Positions 36,681 to 45,763 are shown, counted from the stretch's first letter. The stretch: DNA of 47,954 nucleotides from Lonepinella koalarum (GCF_004565475.1 NZ_SRHX01000013.1:1-47954), one strand, 5' to 3'. The notes: generated from the sequence alone by a model not told the origin. A program made the numbers and translations.

Positions 36681-37688
36681 TTAATAAATAAATTTTTCAT
36701 CTGGGGTTTGGCTTAATGTTTGGCGTTGATGTGGTTCGCTCCATAATGCCTCATAATCAATTTTGTCCCAAAAACGCGTGTAATAATCAATAAATACGCC
36801 TGAACGATCACCCTGTTTTTTGGCAAAGGTTTTAAAATAGGTATTATGTTTAAAAGCAGGGATTTCATATAAATCACGGGCATAGCCCCAAATATTTTTA
36901 AAATCGACAATGCGATTGCGTAAAGGCCCGAGATTTTTTGCATAACCCGCATCAAAACGTGCTAAGGTCACAAATAACCGAATATCGGCATCAGTAACAA
37001 AATCGCCAAATAAAAAGCGTTTAGTTTCAAGGCGTTGTTCAATCAGATCGAAAGCTCGGTATAAACTATTGTAGGCATCGTTATAGGCTTCAATCGATTG
37101 AGCAAACATCGCTTTATAAACGGCATTATTGACGTTATCAAACAGAAAATTGTTAAATTCATCAATCTGTTGGCGTAAATGTTCAGGGTAAAGATCGGGG
37201 GCGTGCGCCTTATGAAAAGCCTTAAAATCACGTTCTAAATAATTGGTGAGCCATGTGTAATCATTATTGACCACTTTTTTAGTGGTAATATCCACTAACG
37301 CTGGCACAGTGGGGCGACCTTGATAATTGGGATCGGAGTTATAATAAAGCTCGCTTAAATATTGCACGCCGAGTACGGGATCATGATGATTTTCATCATA
37401 GATAAATTCCCAACCTAAGGATTTTTCTCGGCTAAATCCACTATTAATACCTACCTTATTGACGCTAATGGCTTTTTCTAAACCTAATAATTCAATTACA
37501 ATCGCCGCTCGATTAGACCAATGACAAGTTTCTGCCCAAATTAAACGGTAACGCCCTGATTCTATCGGATTTTGCTCCGCACTTTCGCCAAAAGAGTCGG
37601 TAAAACGGTTTTTTTGACGATGAAAATAGCCTTTTTCATCCACTTCATTTTCAATTTCACTGGGTCTGTATCTTGGTGTCGTTGTCAT
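36681..37688 (-). CDS. Glutathione S-transferase, Xi class (glutathionyl-hydroquinone reductase-like), copy 2
   Basis: 335 aa. The family enzyme removes glutathione from glutathionyl-hydroquinones, forming oxidised glutathione. N-terminal thioredoxin fold with catalytic C55 in ETCHWSNRA (the usual form is CPWA, here CHWS), then the C-terminal helical domain with NNAVYKAMFAQSIEAYNDAYNSL and FLFGDFVTDADIRLFVTLARFDAGY. It is a diverged paralogue of the next gene, three bases downstream of it. The changed active-site motif suggests a different substrate or activity. Confidence 0.87.
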   Translation of the reverse strand: MTTTPRYRPSEIENEVDEKGYFHRQKNRFTDSFGESAEQNPIESGRYRLIWAETCHWSNRAAIVIELLGLEKAISVNKVGINSGFSREKSLGWEFIYDENHHDPVLGVQYLSELYYNSDPNYQGRPTVPALVDITTKKVVNNDYTWLTNYLERDFKAFHKAHAPDLYPEHLRQQIDEFNNFLFDNVNNAVYKAMFAQSIEAYNDAYNSLYRAFDLIEQRLETKRFLFGDFVTDADIRLFVTLARFDAGYAKNLGPLRNRIVDFKNIWGYARDLYEIPAFKHNTYFKTFAKKQGDRSGVFIDYYTRFWDKIDYEALWSEPHQRQTLSQTPDEKFIY

Positions 37689-37691
37689 TTT

Positions 37692-38672
37692 TTATTCTCC
37701 ATATTGTGCGAGTTGTTCCCGATGATGTGGACTATCCCACAAGCTTAAATCAGGGCCTTTCGGTAAAATTTGATAAGGGTTAATGGTTGCACTTAAATGA
37801 TAATGAGCTTTAATGTGATCAAAATGTGTGGTTTGCTTAAACGCATCTTGTTGATATAAATCTCGGGCATAACCCCATAAATTGGGAAAATCAATTAAAC
37901 GCTGACGATTGCATTTAAAGCCGTTGTAATAAGCCACATCAAAACGTACTAAGGTCACATACAGGCGAATATCGGAGTCGGTAATTTGATCGCCAAATAG
38001 ATAGCGAGAATGTGCTAAACGCTGCTCTAGTTTATCTAGCGTAGAGAATAATTGATCATAGGCTTGTTCATAAGCCGTTTGACTGGTAGCAAATCCTGCC
38101 TTGTATACGCCATTATTGACATCATTAAAAATCAGTTCATTTAATTCATCGATTTGTGTTCTTAACGGTTCAGGATACAGATCAGATGCATTGGCTTTAT
38201 GCAAGCTTTTCCAAGCGAGTTGCCAATGACGGAGTAGATTTAAAAAATCATTATTCACGACTTTCTTTGTGCTTAAATCTACCACTGCTGGCACGGTAAA
38301 ACGCCCAATATAATCAGGATCAGTGGCGAGATAAATATCACTTAAATAGCGAATACCTAATACGGAATCGGGTTCATCAAACGCCCAATCTTTTTTATCT
38401 GTATTCGTAGGTCGTACGGGGTTGACCACACCAATAGAAATGTGTTTATCTAATCCCAATAATTTCAATGCAATCAGTTGACGATGCGCCCAAGGGCAAG
38501 CGTAAGAAACCAGTAGACGATAACGATTAGATTCAATAGGAAGTTGACCTGCTTGATCACCAAATGGTGTAATAAAGCGAGATGTTTGTCGTACAAAACG
38601 CCCGTCTTGGCTAAGTTCTAATGGGCTAACGGATTTATTTAAGGGTTCATGTTGATTGATTATGCTCGACAT
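37692..38672 (-). CDS. Glutathione S-transferase, Xi class (glutathionyl-hydroquinone reductase, YqjG/EcM4-like), copy 1
   Basis: 326 aa. Canonical catalytic motif with C59 in SYACPWAHRQLIALKLLGL, then the helical domain with NDVNNGVYKAGFATSQTAYEQAYDQLF and YLFGDQITDSDIRLYVTLVRFDVAYY, all as in E. coli YqjG. It begins on the base next to the acetyltransferase stop and is followed by its paralogue. Expected activity is glutathione-dependent reduction of S-glutathionylated quinols or alpha-(glutathionyl) ketones; its place inside a sulfur amino acid transport operon suggests it acts on an imported thioether or conjugate. Confidence 0.88.
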   Translation of the reverse strand: MSSIINQHEPLNKSVSPLELSQDGRFVRQTSRFITPFGDQAGQLPIESNRYRLLVSYACPWAHRQLIALKLLGLDKHISIGVVNPVRPTNTDKKDWAFDEPDSVLGIRYLSDIYLATDPDYIGRFTVPAVVDLSTKKVVNNDFLNLLRHWQLAWKSLHKANASDLYPEPLRTQIDELNELIFNDVNNGVYKAGFATSQTAYEQAYDQLFSTLDKLEQRLAHSRYLFGDQITDSDIRLYVTLVRFDVAYYNGFKCNRQRLIDFPNLWGYARDLYQQDAFKQTTHFDHIKAHYHLSATINPYQILPKGPDLSLWDSPHHREQLAQYGE

Positions 38673-39092
38673 TTATACTTCCTTTTCCACCATAATTGTG
38701 GCAATAAAGCCATCTTCTTTGCTGTTTTCATCAGCCACATAGCCGAGTTTCTGATAAAATTCCACGACTGATTGACGACTTTTAATCACAATTCTGTGAT
38801 AGCCTAATTTTTTAAGTTCAGCTTCTGCTTTTTGAATAATTTGTCGCCCATAGCCTTGCCCTTTAAAGCCTTTTGCTACCGCAACACGTTCAATTTTGCC
38901 ATAATCTTTATTGCTGATATTCAGTCTTGCGGTAGCAATACCAACACCATTTTGTTCAATTAAAACATAGTGATAGGTTTTACCATATTCTTCATCAAAC
39001 TCTTTGTCTATGGGTAAATTTTCATCAATAACAACAGATGATTTACGCACTTCGTAAACTAACGCTAATTGCCATACTTCTGTGATCATCAT
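38673..39092 (-). CDS. GNAT family N-acetyltransferase
   Basis: Small acetyl-CoA-dependent acetyltransferase, 139 aa. The acetyl-CoA loop is VAKGFKGQGYGRQIIQKAE and the family strand-helix end is SVVEFYQKLGYVA. AGGGA lies before the ATG. It follows the transporter ATPase by 14 bp. In Bacillus, an operon for S-substituted cysteines also pairs a GNAT enzyme (SnaA/YtmI) with a TcyJKLMN transporter, so N-acetylation of an imported cysteine thioether is a reasonable guess; the substrate is not visible from sequence. Confidence 0.85.
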   Translation of the reverse strand: MMITEVWQLALVYEVRKSSVVIDENLPIDKEFDEEYGKTYHYVLIEQNGVGIATARLNISNKDYGKIERVAVAKGFKGQGYGRQIIQKAEAELKKLGYHRIVIKSRQSVVEFYQKLGYVADENSKEDGFIATIMVEKEV

Positions 39093-39106
39093 TTTTTCCC
39101 TAAGCT

Positions 39107-39865
39107 TTAAATGGCATAATCAAAATAAAAACTACTGTAATAGGTTTCCAAGAATTTCTTGGTACGCTCATGTTTAGGATGCTCAAAAACGTCCTGTGCA
39201 GTGCCAGATTCAATAATTTTCCCCTTATCCAAAAACAGCACCCGATTAGCCACTTTACGCACAAAATTCATTTCATGGGAAACTAACAACATGGTATTGC
39301 CTTCTTTGGCTAAAGCTTTAATGGTTTCCAACACCTCCCCCACCAACTCAGGATCTAGGGCGGAAGTGGGTTCATCTAACAGCAATAATTGCGGATTTAA
39401 AGCGATGGCTCGTGCAATGGCAACGCGTTGTTTTTGTCCACCTGATAAATGTTGCGGATAAAAATGGGCTTTGTCTAACATGCCTACCTTGGCAAGTTTT
39501 TCTTCCGCAATTTGCTGAGCTTGTTGTTTGGGTAATTTTTTCACCACCACTAAACCCTCCATGACATTTTGCAAAGCAGTTTTGCGTTCAAATAGATTAA
39601 AATGTTGAAACACCATAGCCGTACGCTGACGAATCGCCAAAATATCCGCTTTTTTAGCTTTTTCAATCTCCACACGGACATCATCAATTTCAATTTTGCC
39701 CGCATCGCCGCGTTCTAAAAAATTAATGGCTCTTAATAAAGTAGATTTTCCTGCCCCTGATGAACCAATAATTGCCACAATATCGCCTTTTTGTACCTCA
39801 AAGGAGATACCGTCTAAGACGTTATTGTGGTGGAATTTTTTAATCAGATTAGTAACTGTGATCAT
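39107..39865 (-). CDS. Amino-acid ABC transporter ATP-binding protein, cystine/polar amino acid type
   Basis: ATPase of the transporter, 252 aa from the ATG at 39865 (MITVTNLIKKFHHNNVLDG); a longer frame to 39910 exists, but its extra residues do not look like family sequence. Walker A GSSGAGKST, Q-loop MVFQHFNLF, signature [15 protein letters not shown], Walker B LLLLDEPTSALD, switch LVSHEMNFV. No strong ribosome site is visible. First gene of the operon, divergent from the M20 hydrolase. Confidence 0.9.
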   Translation of the reverse strand: MITVTNLIKKFHHNNVLDGISFEVQKGDIVAIIGSSGAGKSTLLRAINFLERGDAGKIEIDDVRVEIEKAKKADILAIRQRTAMVFQHFNLFERKTALQNVMEGLVVVKKLPKQQAQQIAEEKLAKVGMLDKAHFYPQHLSGGQKQRVAIARAIALNPQLLLLDEPTSALDPELVGEVLETIKALAKEGNTMLLVSHEMNFVRKVANRVLFLDKGKIIESGTAQDVFEHPKHERTKKFLETYYSSFYFDYAI

Positions 39866-39927
39866 ATTTGTTATTATTATGTTCTTCGTTGAAATAGTAA
39901 TAATAATCAAAAGCGAAAATGTTGTCC

Positions 39928-39951
39928 TATAACAAATTGACCTTAGTTATA
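39928..39951. promoter_or_regulatory. Palindromic operator candidate between the ABC operon and the M20 hydrolase
   Basis: TATAAC and GTTATA are perfect inverted repeats 12 bases apart. They flank TTGACC, the -35 box of a promoter pointing to the hydrolase. The layout fits a LysR-type or similar regulator controlling both directions; no regulator gene lies in the window. Confidence 0.45.
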
Positions 39952-39965
39952 ACGATAAGTAATAT
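39937..39965 (+). promoter_or_regulatory. Predicted promoter of the M20 hydrolase
   Basis: TTGACC (39937-39942) and TAATAT (39960-39965) are 17 bases apart, about 95 bases before the ATG. Confidence 0.5.
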
Positions 39966-40061
39966 AATAAAAAATAAATATAAGATAGACTATATGGAGT
40001 TTTATGGTACTCAATAAATGAAGATTTTAGTCAAGAAAACACAAAAATATGGAAAAGTTTT

Positions 40062-41225
40062 ATGAAAATCTTTGAATCTGTGGATAACCAATATAGTGAA
40101 TTAACCCAATATTTGATTCAATTTCGCCGTGAACGTCACCAATATCCAGAACTCTCTAATCAGGAAGTGGAAACGACCAAAGCCTTGCGTGCGGTGTTAG
40201 AACAACATCAGATTACGATTTTAGATTTACCGCTTAAAACAGGATTGGTTGCCGAAATTCAAGGTGAGCCAACAGGGAAAATCGTGGTGTTACGCTCAGA
40301 TATTGATGCGTTACCGATTTTAGAAGAAAGTGGAGTGGATTATTCTTCCAAAAAGGATGGTGTAATGCACGCTTGTGGTCACGATTTTCACCAGACCGCA
40401 GCGTTAGGGGCGGCGATTTTATTAAAGCAACGTCAAGCAGACCTTAAAGGTACGGTGCGAATTTTGTTCCAAGCTGCCGAAGAAACAGGATTGGGAGCAT
40501 TGGATGTGATTAACACGGGCGTGTTGAATGATGCCAATGTGATTTTTGGTATTCACAATGATCCTACTTTGCCAGTAGGGGTATTGGGGACGAAGCCAAA
40601 TGCTCTGACGGCAGGCGTAGATCGTTTTGAAATTAAAATTAATGCTAAAGGAGCTCATGCTGCACGTCCGCACGATGGTAATGATCCGATCATTATTTTG
40701 GCTCAGCTTATTAATGCGGTGCAATCAATAATGAGTCGTAATGTGGCATCTAATGAAAATGCCGTGGTATCAATTACTCAAGTGCATAGTGGTAATACGT
40801 GGAATGTGATTCCTGATAATGCTTATTTAGAAGGTACGGTGAGAAGTTTCAATCAAGCTGTGCGTGAGCAAATTGAGCAACGCTTTAGAACGATTATTGA
40901 CGGCATCAAATTAGCATTTGATGCGGATATTCAATTATATTGGCATGCTGGACCACCATCTGTAATGAATAGTCCTGAATGGATTGATTTTACTTTAGAT
41001 GTCGCTCGCCGAAATGGCTTTGAAGCAAAATTGGTGGATGCCAGCCCAATCGGAGAAGATTTCGCATTTTACCAACAAAAAATCGCAGGGGTCTTTATTA
41101 TGATTGGTTCAGGCGGACCTTATGCTTTACATCACCCCAAATTCCGAGTAGATGATACTGCACTTTTTCCAACAGCAAATTATTTAGCTACATTGGCAAC
41201 GGAATATTTAGCATTACATTCATAA
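40062..41225 (+). CDS. M20D family amidohydrolase (N-acyl amino acid deacylase-like)
   Basis: Metal-dependent hydrolase of the hippuricase/N-acetyl-amino-acid deacetylase group, 387 aa. Metal-site motifs are RSDIDALPI, HACGHDFHQTAALGAA with its C and two H, and FQAAEETGLGAL; later GAHAARPHDGNDPI (dimerisation) and the last ligand HHP near the C-terminus. AAAAGT and GGA precede the ATG weakly. Family members act on N-acetyl-cysteine derivatives (Bacillus SndA/YtnL), N-acetyl-diaminopimelate, hippurate or auxin conjugates. Divergence from the transporter/acetyltransferase operon favours deacetylation of an acetylated sulfur amino acid, which is inference. Confidence 0.88.
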   Translation: MKIFESVDNQYSELTQYLIQFRRERHQYPELSNQEVETTKALRAVLEQHQITILDLPLKTGLVAEIQGEPTGKIVVLRSDIDALPILEESGVDYSSKKDGVMHACGHDFHQTAALGAAILLKQRQADLKGTVRILFQAAEETGLGALDVINTGVLNDANVIFGIHNDPTLPVGVLGTKPNALTAGVDRFEIKINAKGAHAARPHDGNDPIIILAQLINAVQSIMSRNVASNENAVVSITQVHSGNTWNVIPDNAYLEGTVRSFNQAVREQIEQRFRTIIDGIKLAFDADIQLYWHAGPPSVMNSPEWIDFTLDVARRNGFEAKLVDASPIGEDFAFYQQKIAGVFIMIGSGGPYALHHPKFRVDDTALFPTANYLATLATEYLALHS

Positions 41226-41247
41226 AAAACGGGCTTTCGCCCGTTTT
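41226..41247. terminator. Bidirectional terminator between the M20 hydrolase and ygiW-like gene
   Basis: AAAACGGGC and GCCCGTTTT form a perfect 9-bp stem with a TTTC loop, A-rich on one side and T-rich on the other. Confidence 0.88.
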
Positions 41248-41260
41248 GCTTATTCAGACA

Positions 41261-41623
41261 TTAGTCTGCTTTCCGAATGTTATAAACTTCAATTTCAGCG
41301 GCTTTGAACGCCTCTTGATCCACTTTACCCTGAATCATAATTTTGTCATTTGGTGAAATATTTAGACCATTCCAAGCGCGATCTTCCACCTCAATTTTGA
41401 TTTCACCTGTTGAATCTTTAAACAAAAATTCATCATGATCAATTTGTCTTGTGATGTAACCCGTTAAAATAACCTGAGTATCATCTTTCGCTTTTAAGGC
41501 TTGCGCTACCGTGGTTTGGGTTCCACTATAACCACCGCTAAAACCACCTTTTAGATTATCGTTAGCTTTAGCAAATACGATAGTTGATGCAGCAATTAGT
41601 GCAATAGTTAGTAATTTTTTCAT
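41261..41623 (-). CDS. YgiW/YdeI family periplasmic OB-fold stress protein
   Basis: 120 aa with a cleavable signal peptide (MKKLLTIALIAASTIVFAKA). The mature part is one OB-fold domain (BOF): GGFSGGYSG, VILTGYITRQIDHDEFLFKDSTGEIKIEVEDRAWNG and IMIQGKVDQEAFKAAEIEVYNI. E. coli YgiW and YdeI have roles in peroxide and envelope stress; a similar role is likely. GAGAAAAA precedes the ATG. It stands alone. Confidence 0.9.
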   Translation of the reverse strand: MKKLLTIALIAASTIVFAKANDNLKGGFSGGYSGTQTTVAQALKAKDDTQVILTGYITRQIDHDEFLFKDSTGEIKIEVEDRAWNGLNISPNDKIMIQGKVDQEAFKAAEIEVYNIRKAD

Positions 41624-41746
41624 TTTTTTCTCCTTATTGATATATTGTAGTGCTAGTACATTGCTTGGGGAAAACTGTTCAGTTTTAATTTATGTTAATT
41701 AAAACATGGAAATCTTAATTAAATCTTAAGAAAGGGTTATTTTTGA

Positions 41747-41774
41747 GAAAAAAATCGGCTCATTTGAGCCGATT
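41747..41774 (-). terminator. Terminator of sodA
   Basis: AATCGGCTC and GAGCCGATT pair around ATTT; the minus strand continues into a run of T. It lies 20 bases after the sodA stop. Confidence 0.88.
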
Positions 41775-41794
41775 CCTGTCGTGTTTATTTAAAT

Positions 41795-42436
41795 TTATTT
41801 AGCATTTTTTTCAAAACGTTCGTTTACAAAATCCCAGTTTACTACATTCCAGAATTCTTTAATGTAATCTGGACGACGGTTTTGGAATTTTAAGTAATAA
41901 GCATGTTCCCAAACGTCTAAGCCTAATAATGGGAAACCTTCGCAACCAGCAATTTCTTTACCCATTAATGGATTGTCTTGATTAGCGGTAGAAACAACGC
42001 TTAATTTCCCATCGTTTAATAACACTAACCACGCCCAACCTGAACCAAAACGAGTGGCTGCAGCTTTCTCAAATTCTGCTTTGAATGCTTCAACAGAACC
42101 AAAATCACGTTCAATGGCAGCTTTTAATGTACCTTGTAGAGTTGTGCCTTTTTTCAATGATTTCCAAAATAAACTGTGGTTAGTGTGTCCACCGATATTG
42201 TTACGCAACGCAGTAAATTTATCGGCAGGTACGTTAGCTAAATGATTTTTTAAGAATGAGCCCGGGCAACCTTGAGCGGCTAATTCAGCTAATTCTGGTG
42301 AGTTTTCTAATACGGCATTAGCATTATTAATATACGCTTGGTGATGTTTGCTGTAGTGAATTTCCATGGTTTGAGCATCAAAATGAGGTTCTAATGCATC
42401 ATAGGCATAGCCTAATTCTGGTAGAGTATAAGCCAT
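41795..42436 (-). CDS. sodA: Superoxide dismutase, Mn type
   Basis: Turns superoxide into hydrogen peroxide and oxygen in the cytoplasm. 213 aa. Metal ligands are the histidines in YSKHHQAYI and [10 protein letters not shown] and the D and H in [13 protein letters not shown]. The NQDNPLMG stretch and [10 protein letters not shown] form point to the manganese type, though Fe/Mn choice by sequence alone is not absolute. AAAGGAAAA precedes the ATG. FNR-like operator upstream. Confidence 0.95.
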   Translation of the reverse strand: MAYTLPELGYAYDALEPHFDAQTMEIHYSKHHQAYINNANAVLENSPELAELAAQGCPGSFLKNHLANVPADKFTALRNNIGGHTNHSLFWKSLKKGTTLQGTLKAAIERDFGSVEAFKAEFEKAAATRFGSGWAWLVLLNDGKLSVVSTANQDNPLMGKEIAGCEGFPLLGLDVWEHAYYLKFQNRRPDYIKEFWNVVNWDFVNERFEKNAK

Positions 42437-42516
42437 AATATTTTCCTTTTTTAATGAGTGAGTAGATGTTTTTGTAGAACGAATCTACAAATGCCATAAC
42501 TATATTAACAAAAAAT

Positions 42517-42530
42517 TTGATGTAGATCAT
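42517..42530. promoter_or_regulatory. FNR-like site upstream of sodA
   Basis: TTGATGTAGATCAT matches TTGAT-N4-ATCAA at 9 of 10 defined bases. It lies about 80 bp before the sodA ATG, just upstream of a TATAGT box (42499-42504, minus strand), and so overlaps the -35 region, a position for anaerobic repression. The rest of 42437-42661 is AT-rich promoter sequence for sodA and mnmE. Confidence 0.55.
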
Positions 42531-42661
42531 TAAAAATGTAAATTTTTGTTAAGTAAACTGCTAAGTTAGTTTGAAAAAATAAAAGATTGTTTGACTATTA
42601 CAATAATGGATGTATTAAAGTAGAATTAGAAAAATTTAGATATCTATTTTAGGAAAGTTTT

Positions 42662-44038
42662 ATGACAGTCGAAAATAATATAATAGAAACAATCGTCGCA
42701 CAGGCTACACCTATTGGTCGTGGTGGTGTAGGCATTTTGCGCGTATCAGGACCTTTGGCAATGGAGGTGGCTCAAGCCGTGGTAGGAAAGGCGTTAAAGC
42801 CACGTTTTGCGAATTATTTACCTTTTAAAAATGTTGATGATACCGTATTAGATCAAGGCATCGCGTTATTTTTTAAATCCCCTCATTCTTTTACCGGAGA
42901 AGATGTGTTGGAGTTGCAAGGACACGGTGGTCAGATGGTGTTAGATTTGCTGCTTAAGCGTATTTTACAAGTGCAAGGTGTACGCTTGGCTCGCCCCGGA
43001 GAATTTTCTGAACAAGCATTTTTAAATGGTAAACTCGATCTTGCTCAAGCGGAAGCTATTGCGGATTTAATTGATGCCACATCGGAACAAGCGGCACGTT
43101 CTGCGTTAAAATCCTTACAAGGGGAATTTTCCAATAAAGTGAATCAATTAGTCGATAATGTGATTTACTTACGTACTTATGTTGAAGCAGCCATTGATTT
43201 TCCTGATGAAGAAATTGATTTCCTAGCAGATGGAAAAATTGAGAATAAATTAAATGAAATTATTGTTCAACTGGATAAAGTAAGAGCCGAAGCTAAACAA
43301 GGTTCAATTTTACGTGAAGGTATGAAAGTGGTCATTGCAGGACGTCCGAATGCGGGTAAATCCAGTTTGCTTAATGCGTTAGCAGGGCGAGACGCTGCTA
43401 TTGTAACAAATATCGCGGGTACAACTCGCGATGTATTGCGTGAACACATTCATATTGATGGCATGCCTCTGCATATTATTGATACTGCAGGTTTACGTGA
43501 TGCTACAGATGAAGTAGAACGTATCGGGATTAACCGTGCTTGGCACGAAATTGAACAGGCAGATCGAGTGTTATTAATGTTAGATAGTACGGATGCTGAT
43601 AGTGCAGATCTCAATAAAGTGCGGTTAGAATTTTTGCAAAAATTACCTGAAAGTCTCCCTGTAACGATTATTCGCAATAAAACCGATTTAAGTGGAGAAA
43701 ATACAGGATTAAGTGAAGAAAATGGCTATATTACCATCCGTTTATCTGCTCAAACCCAACAAGGTGTTGACTTATTACGTGAACATTTAAAACAAACTAT
43801 GGGCTATCAGACTACCACTGAAGGAGGTTTCTTAGCCCGTCGCCGTCATTTAGAAGCTTTAGAAAAAGCCGCAGAACATTTACAACTCGGGCATATTCAA
43901 CTTACTCAATTTCACGCTGGGGAGTTGTTAGCGGAAGAATTACGCTTAGTACAAACATATTTAAGTGAAATTACAGGTAAGTTTACATCGGATGATTTGC
44001 TAGGGAATATTTTTAGTTCGTTTTGTATCGGTAAGTAG
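42662..44038 (+). CDS. mnmE: tRNA modification GTPase MnmE
   Basis: With MnmG, makes the 5-carboxymethylaminomethyl group on wobble uridine of some tRNAs. 458 aa. The N-terminal tetrahydrofolate-binding domain (about 1-120, [17 protein letters not shown]), a helical domain, and an inserted Ras-like G domain (about 215-375: [27 protein letters not shown]), then the conserved C-terminal FCIGK. Start [15 protein letters not shown] after AGGAAAG. Confidence 0.96.
   Translation: MTVENNIIETIVAQATPIGRGGVGILRVSGPLAMEVAQAVVGKALKPRFANYLPFKNVDDTVLDQGIALFFKSPHSFTGEDVLELQGHGGQMVLDLLLKRILQVQGVRLARPGEFSEQAFLNGKLDLAQAEAIADLIDATSEQAARSALKSLQGEFSNKVNQLVDNVIYLRTYVEAAIDFPDEEIDFLADGKIENKLNEIIVQLDKVRAEAKQGSILREGMKVVIAGRPNAGKSSLLNALAGRDAAIVTNIAGTTRDVLREHIHIDGMPLHIIDTAGLRDATDEVERIGINRAWHEIEQADRVLLMLDSTDADSADLNKVRLEFLQKLPESLPVTIIRNKTDLSGENTGLSEENGYITIRLSAQTQQGVDLLREHLKQTMGYQTTTEGGFLARRRHLEALEKAAEHLQLGHIQLTQFHAGELLAEELRLVQTYLSEITGKFTSDDLLGNIFSSFCIGK
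43617..43625 (+). repeat. DNA uptake sequence core (Hin type)
   Basis: Forward copy inside mnmE. Confidence 0.85.
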
Positions 44039-44125
44039 ATCAAAAAATGTAATATTTTTTAGTCTTCTACTAATTTCATAGTTAGGCAACCCTTAGTTGA
44101 TAAGCTTGTCATTATCCATAAAATT

Positions 44126-44178
44126 TGCACCCTACTAGGTTGGTTATGAGTCCAACTTTTGGGGTGCAGAACATTTTT
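44126..44178 (+). terminator. Terminator after mnmE
   Basis: TGCACCC pairs with GGGTGCA and AGGTTGG with CCAACTT (one G-U), with a run of seven T a few bases after the stem. It lies between convergent mnmE and metQ and may work for both. Nothing else is evident in 44039-44215. Confidence 0.7.
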
Positions 44179-44215
44179 TTAGCGCATTTTCACTATTTAC
44201 ACCAGCAGATTAAAA

Positions 44216-45046
44216 TTACCAACCTTTCACTACACCATCTTTAAAGTGTTTAACTGCTTCTTGGTAAACTTCTTCGGTCTGGTAGGCTTTTACAAAGTTT
44301 TGTACTGCTGTGCTGTCTTTGTTATCTTGGCGAGCTACAATGATATTTACATAAGGGCTGTCTTTGTCTTCTACAAAAACACCGTTATCAGTTGTAGTTA
44401 ACCCTACTTGGCTAGCATAAGTATTGTTTACCACTGCTAAATCTACGTCATCTAAGGCACGAGCCGCAACTGCCGTATCAACCGGACTAATTTGTAGATT
44501 TTTTGGATTTTCTACGATATCAAGAGGTGTTGCATTTAAGTTGTTGACATCTTTTAATTTAATTAAACCTTGTTTTTCTAATAAAATTAAGGCACGACCT
44601 TGGTTAGATGGGTCGTTAGGTACAGCGACTTTGGCTCCCTCTTTTAATTCTGAGACATCTTTAATGGTTTTGGAGTAACCCGCTAATGGATAAACGAATG
44701 TGTTACCAACAATAACAAGGTTAGTAATATTGTTCGCTTTAGTGTCACTATCTAAATACGGTTTATGTTGCATGGCATTGATATCTAAATCACCTTTACT
44801 TACCGCTGGATTTGGTAAAGCATAATCGTTGAATTCAATGAATTTAACGTCTAGGTTATATTTTTCTTTGGCAATTTTAGCCGCAATTTCAGCAACTTGA
44901 TGCTCAGGTCCTGCCATTACACCCACCGTAATGGTTTGTGTTGTTGGTTGTGGAGTAACTACTTCTGCTTTTTTATCATCGTTACATGCTGTTAAAGCAA
45001 ATATTGATGTGAGTGCAGTGATAGTGAGTAATTTTTTAAAATTCAT
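44216..45046 (-). CDS. metQ: Methionine ABC transporter binding lipoprotein MetQ
   Basis: Methionine-binding lipoprotein, 276 aa. The signal peptide ends in the lipobox LTAC, followed by NDDKK. NlpA-family blocks: VGVMAGPEHQVAEIAAKIAKEKYNLDVKFIEFNDY, AMQHKPYLDSD, AVPNDPSNQGRALILLEKQGLIKL and VDLAVVNNTYA. GGAACATTCC lies before the ATG. Last gene of metNIQ. Confidence 0.95.
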   Translation of the reverse strand: MNFKKLLTITALTSIFALTACNDDKKAEVVTPQPTTQTITVGVMAGPEHQVAEIAAKIAKEKYNLDVKFIEFNDYALPNPAVSKGDLDINAMQHKPYLDSDTKANNITNLVIVGNTFVYPLAGYSKTIKDVSELKEGAKVAVPNDPSNQGRALILLEKQGLIKLKDVNNLNATPLDIVENPKNLQISPVDTAVAARALDDVDLAVVNNTYASQVGLTTTDNGVFVEDKDSPYVNIIVARQDNKDSTAVQNFVKAYQTEEVYQEAVKHFKDGVVKGW

Positions 45047-45073
45047 GGAATGTTCCTTATAAGTAAAGTTTAA

Positions 45074-45763
45074 TTAACGATGATCAAAATGATCAGCGAG
45101 TTTGTTGCCGTATCTTTCGCAGATCATAACGATTAATACGAGGATAATAGTTGCCACCCAAAGTACATAAGGCATGTTACGGTGTAAACCATAAGAAATG
45201 GCTGTATTACCTAAGCCACCACCACCAACAGCTCCAGCCATCGCGGAGTAACCGATAAGTGTCACTAAGGTAAGTGTTGTCGCTTTAATCAGCATTGGCA
45301 AGGCTTCGGGCAGATAAAATTTGGTGACTAATTGCCACACGGTTGTTCCCATGGCTTTTGCCGTTTCGGTTAAGCCACTTGGAATATCACCGAGTGCATT
45401 GGATGTCAAACGAGCAAAAAACGGCATGGCAGCGACACCTAATGGAATAATTGAGGCGGTCGTGCCTAAAGTGGTTCCCACTAAAAAACGAGTGACAGGC
45501 ATTAAGTCAAATAATAAAATAATGAAGGGGATAGAACGCCCGATATTAATTATTGCTTCTAACACTCGGTTAATTTTAGGACTTGCTAAGGCTTGATTTT
45601 GTTGGGTCAAAAATGTCCAGATCCCTAATGGTAAACCGAAAGCAATAGCAAAGACTGTTGCAGCAAAGCTCATATAAATCGTTTCATAGGTACTTAAGCC
45701 GATGAGCTGCCATACTTGGGGTGTGATTTGACCCATAAAGCCGTTGATAAAATTATCCCACAT
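45074..45763 (-). CDS. metI: Methionine ABC transporter permease MetI
   Basis: Inner-membrane permease with about five helices. I start it at 45763 ([18 protein letters not shown]), nine bases after GGAGGT, giving 229 aa; an ATG at 45787 lies within metN without a good ribosome site. The coupling loop is [31 protein letters not shown]. It overlaps the end of metN by 11 bp, so translation is coupled. Confidence 0.93.
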   Translation of the reverse strand: MWDNFINGFMGQITPQVWQLIGLSTYETIYMSFAATVFAIAFGLPLGIWTFLTQQNQALASPKINRVLEAIINIGRSIPFIILLFDLMPVTRFLVGTTLGTTASIIPLGVAAMPFFARLTSNALGDIPSGLTETAKAMGTTVWQLVTKFYLPEALPMLIKATTLTLVTLIGYSAMAGAVGGGGLGNTAISYGLHRNMPYVLWVATIILVLIVMICERYGNKLADHFDHR

